NCBI GenBank assembly: GCA_947174805.1
Contig: CAMWKH010000018.1
Coordinates: 1-56,226 of the forward strand
Source of the DNA: an uncultured Roseburia sp.
GTDB taxonomy: Bacteria > Bacillota > Clostridia > Lachnospirales > Lachnospiraceae
Direction of reading: 5' to 3'
DNA length: 56,226 nt
Numbering within the stretch: the stretch's first letter is position 1; every line of letters starts with the position of its first letter. Shown piece by piece: positions 53,788 through 56,226 of the stretch. Made by a program: the position numbers and the translations under genes. The notes under the pieces were generated by a model. The model did no database searches. It was not told where the DNA came from and was given only the letters and a program-made list of their open reading frames with translations.

Positions 53788-54129
53788 TTATCTGTTGATT
53801 TTCTGCATCTTTTTGATAATAGACTGCCAATACATGCGGTCTTTCAAGACCCGGATTACCGTAATGGTGGAATCCTCCACAACAAAGAAGATTAAATATG
53901 TACTGTAAGGCTTGAAATAAATGCTCAATCCCTCAATTACATATCCTGTAGCTTCATAGCCTTTGGGAAAAGAATCAAGTTCCTTGATTGCCTTCTTTAT
54001 CTTCTTTGAAAAGTTTTCCGCATATTCCCGATATTTGAAGGTGTCAAGAATATACTTTTTTGTTGATTTAATATCCAAGAGAGCATCTTTGGATATTACG
54101 ATTTTATATTTCTTTGGTTTATCCGGCAT
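53788..54129 (-). CDS. RelE/ParE-type toxin
   Basis: 113 residues. Starts MPDKPKKYKIVISKDALLDIKSTKKYILDTF and ends with a beta pattern IYFKPYSTYLIFFVVEDSTITVIRVLKDRMYW, the RelE/ParE fold. ATAATG junction with the antitoxin gives one-base overlap, so the toxin is translated through coupling. ParE toxins inhibit gyrase, RelE toxins cut mRNA at the ribosome; which applies is not visible here. Confidence 0.85.
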   Translation of the reverse strand: MPDKPKKYKIVISKDALLDIKSTKKYILDTFKYREYAENFSKKIKKAIKELDSFPKGYEATGYVIEGLSIYFKPYSTYLIFFVVEDSTITVIRVLKDRMYWQSIIKKMQKINR

Positions 54130-54299
54130 TATATTTTGTCAATTTCCTCCCATGCTTCATCAATCGTATAAACATCGCCTTTTTTCAGACTTTCTATTCC
54201 CTTGGAGAGTTCATCATATAATGCGCCTATGGCGGCTTTTTCGGAATATTCAGTTTTTCGGATTTCCTGATTTCTAATTGCCTGTGCTGCAGGTGCCAT
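54129..54299 (-). CDS. ParD/RHH-like or PHD-like antitoxin
   Basis: 56 residues, MAPAAQAIRNQEIRKTEYSE and onward, with an acidic helical end DVYTIDEAWEEIDKI, typical of small antitoxins preceding ParE/RelE toxins. Ribosome site AAGGAAGTGAT 5-6 bases before its ATG. Its stop overlaps the toxin start (TAATG). The short length makes family assignment weak. Confidence 0.75.
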   Translation of the reverse strand: MAPAAQAIRNQEIRKTEYSEKAAIGALYDELSKGIESLKKGDVYTIDEAWEEIDKI

Positions 54300-54414
54300 A
54301 GTATCACTTCCTTTCGATTAGTGATTTTATTATACGGTATTTAGTATTAGCTTATCAACAGATTTTATTAAATTTTCCTCAAAAGTGTGTGTCTTAGACT
54401 TTCATGGTTAATCG

Positions 54415-55923
54415 TTAAATGTTCCAAGTGATTTCAATGTTTCCGTCTGCGATGCGGATAACTTTGATAAGCGTATCGACCACCGCCTGTCTGCCCTCAA
54501 ACGAGAGTGTTTCCCATGCATTTACATGGTTGGTTATCTGCTTCAGTCTGCCCTCTGTGTCTGCGACATTTGCCGTAACGATTTCTTCCTGCAAAGCTTT
54601 CCGCTCTGCGTCCAGTTCTGATACTTTTTCATCTATGTATTTCATCAGAACGCCGCTTGCCCCGGACACTTTGGAGAGAAGTTCTTCGATTTCTTCCTCA
54701 ATCTGTGTCAGACGGATTTTTTTCGTCATGTGCTTTTGTTCTTCTCTTGTTTCAGATAGACAGGAGAGTTTTTGAAACTCCGACAGTCTTTCTTTAATTG
54801 CGCCAAACATATATTCTTCCAAAACATCCGCATAAATCGTACAGCCTGCCCCGGTGCAGTTGCTTCCCCGGCTTCCCGACTGGCTGCAAACAAAGTAACG
54901 TCCCCACTTTGTTTTTGCCTTGCGGATTGTCAGCGCATAACCGCATTTGCCGCATTTTACCTTGCCAACGAGCCATGAATTTTTCGGTTTACAGGTCTTT
55001 GTGGACTGTCGGTTGTTCAGACACCGTATGCGGCAGGCTAACCATGTCTTAGAGGGGATAAAACCCTTATGCGGCGCAAGCACAATCTCTTTGTCGGATA
55101 AATCACTCTGCTTTCTTGAAGTGGAAATCGTACCCTTGTAGAGATAGCAGGCATTGTAACCCGTAAAATCGCTTGCCGGATTATAGATGTTTGCGCCTTG
55201 ACTTTGGAAAAACTGGTACACGTCAATATCGGCTTGCACATACACGGGATTGCGGAGCATTTCACTGATACGGGCGGTATTCCAGTTTGCGCCACGCAGA
55301 TTTTTAATCTGGTGTTCGTTCAAGTACCGCACAATATCCCCAAGTGAATTGTCCGTGTCCGCATACATGGAGTAAATCAGCTTTAGCTGTTCGCTTTCCT
55401 CCGGGACTTCCTCATACATGGAAGAGCGGATATTGTCAATGACCGTGCTTGTCAGACGGTAGCCGTAGGGAATACGTCCGCCCATGTAGAAGCCGCGTTT
55501 GCACCGTGCATAATAAGCGTCCGTTACACGTTTCTGTATGGTTTCCCTTTCCAGTTGGGCGAACACGATACAGATGTTTAACATAGCCCTGCCAATCGGC
55601 GTGGATGTGTCAAATTTTTCCGTGGAAGAAACAAACTCCACATGATACTTTTGAAATATCTCCATCATGTTTGCAAAATCCAGAATAGAACGGCTGATAC
55701 GGTCGAGTTTATAGACAATAACTCGGTTGATTTTTCCTGCACGAATATCATTCATCATCTTTTCAAAGCCGGGACGGTTGGTGTCCTTGCCAGAAAATCC
55801 TCTGTCCGTATATTCAATACAGGCTTCCCCGTGGGTTTCGTATCTGCAATACTCAAGCTGGCTTTCTACGGATATGCTGTCCTTTTTTTCGATTGACTGT
55901 CTTGCATATAATGCGTCGTACAT
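54415..55923 (-). CDS. Large serine recombinase (resolvase/integrase)
   Basis: 502 residues. Catalytic serine S10 in LYARQS, conserved RVIVYKLDRISRSILDF and TSTPIGRAMLNICIVFAQLERETIQKR. Central recombinase domain (GGRIPYGYRL), zinc-ribbon domain (KVKCGKCGYALTIRK ... CSQSGSRGSNC) and a terminal coiled coil (LTQIEEEIEELLSK). This is the integrase class used by mobilisable elements and phages in gut Firmicutes. Start ATG at 55923 after AGGAGG on the minus strand. Its attachment site was not identified. Confidence 0.92.
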   Translation of the reverse strand: MYDALYARQSIEKKDSISVESQLEYCRYETHGEACIEYTDRGFSGKDTNRPGFEKMMNDIRAGKINRVIVYKLDRISRSILDFANMMEIFQKYHVEFVSSTEKFDTSTPIGRAMLNICIVFAQLERETIQKRVTDAYYARCKRGFYMGGRIPYGYRLTSTVIDNIRSSMYEEVPEESEQLKLIYSMYADTDNSLGDIVRYLNEHQIKNLRGANWNTARISEMLRNPVYVQADIDVYQFFQSQGANIYNPASDFTGYNACYLYKGTISTSRKQSDLSDKEIVLAPHKGFIPSKTWLACRIRCLNNRQSTKTCKPKNSWLVGKVKCGKCGYALTIRKAKTKWGRYFVCSQSGSRGSNCTGAGCTIYADVLEEYMFGAIKERLSEFQKLSCLSETREEQKHMTKKIRLTQIEEEIEELLSKVSGASGVLMKYIDEKVSELDAERKALQEEIVTANVADTEGRLKQITNHVNAWETLSFEGRQAVVDTLIKVIRIADGNIEITWNI

Positions 55924-55960
55924 TTTATCTACCTCCTAAAACGTAAGACGCATATCCACA

Positions 55961-55977
55961 AAACGATCATATCGTTT
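55961..55977. repeat. Palindrome upstream of recombinase gene
   Basis: AAACGAT, CAT, ATCGTTT: perfect 7-bp arms, 38 bases upstream of the recombinase start. Could be an operator or part of a recombination site. Confidence 0.5.
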
Positions 55978-55999
55978 CCATGATTGTTTTGCAAGGGAC

Positions 56000-56197
56000 T
56001 TACGCATATTTCTTAAAAATCTGATAGAGCCTTGCCCCGATTTCCTGTCGGGTTTCCTGTTCTGATTTTTTTTGAAAGGCGGGGAAGATGTTGGTAACGG
56101 TCAGTCTCATTTTATCTATAGAAAGACTTTCTTCCATGGAAAGGTTTTCCATTCGTATTTGAATATCGGGCGTAGGAGAGTTATTAGTTCTTGGCAT
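56000..56197 (-). CDS. Small mobile-element protein
   Basis: 65 residues, basic and helical: MPRTNNSPTPDIQIRMENLS at the start and an amphipathic helix ending RLYQIFKKYA. AAGGAGAAAG ribosome site at correct spacing. Small proteins of this size commonly precede a large serine recombinase in gut mobilisable elements; the gene is 76 bp upstream of the recombinase on the same strand and so is probably co-transcribed. Function unknown. Confidence 0.6.
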   Translation of the reverse strand: MPRTNNSPTPDIQIRMENLSMEESLSIDKMRLTVTNIFPAFQKKSEQETRQEIGARLYQIFKKYA

Positions 56198-56226
56198 AAA
56201 CTTTCTCCTTTGACGGTTTCCCTAAA

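Noticed and set aside
1..56226. CRISPR arrays, rRNA or tRNA genes
   Set aside because: No regular spaced repeat set, rRNA-like block or tRNA cloverleaf was recognised by eye on either strand.

Overview
The window looks like a chromosomal segment of an anaerobic, low-to-mid GC Firmicute, most likely a Lachnospiraceae (Clostridium cluster XIVa) gut bacterium. The reasons are the gene order plsX-acpP-rnc-smc-ftsY followed by ylxM-ffh-rpsP-KH protein-rimM-trmD, strong AGGAGG-type ribosome binding sites with frequent TTG/GTG starts, tandem DUF6033-type proteins, indolepyruvate:ferredoxin oxidoreductase genes and a VanG-type ligase cluster. No rRNA, tRNA or CRISPR array was recognised.

Layout. (1) 1-8403: a polymorphic-toxin module on the + strand: a small helical protein, two related acidic proteins of possible DcrB/DUF1795 (Rhs chaperone) type, a VgrG-like spike, a PAAR-like/Rhs gene broken into several frames but keeping an intact Rhs core and C-terminal domain, then a likely immunity gene, RDD membrane proteins (one frameshifted) and two unknown accessory proteins. 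The stretch from about 3.06 to 6.65 kb is clearly AT-richer than its flanks. (2) 8434-9066: one small minus-strand gene and a degraded spacer. (3) 9124-11780: a VanG-like D-Ala-D-Ser ligase, a hexapeptide acyltransferase and a free-standing serine-racemase-type enzyme. (4) 11816-13879: a FIST-domain sensor and a membrane-free chemotaxis transducer. (5) 13917-21875: an aryl-acid fermentation cluster (PaaK, IorA, IorB, PaaK, ACT, amidohydrolase, sodium/solute symporter). (6) 21973-24145: a decay zone with an AraC/GyrI gene carrying an in-frame stop, a probable terminated structured RNA, and BlaI/BlaR1 remnants. (7) 24207-26000: two DUF6033-type paralogues. (8) 26188-39101: lipid synthesis, RNase III, SMC, SRP and ribosome/tRNA maturation genes, with threonine ammonia-lyase and a MATE transporter inserted. 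(9) 39172-44661: carbonic anhydrase, a CysN-like GTPase with no CysD, and a LytTR/GHKL two-component pair. (10) 44851-50309: a DUF1294 protein and a Bce-like response regulator/kinase/ABC transporter module. (11) 50369-53619: a collagen-like protein, a GyrI-like protein, exonuclease III and a divergent HxlR/nitroreductase pair with a 13-bp-arm palindrome between them. (12) 53678-56226, minus strand: a gene remnant, a ParDE-type toxin-antitoxin pair, a large serine recombinase and a small accessory gene, probably one edge of an integrated mobile element.

The most unusual items are the VgrG/PAAR/Rhs module in a presumed monoderm with no sheath or tube genes in view, the VanG-like cluster without VanXY or VanRS, the CysN-like GTPase with a degenerate APS-kinase-like tail, and the structured RNA candidate near 22.9 kb. 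All functional statements rest on motif recognition by eye; no database search was run.
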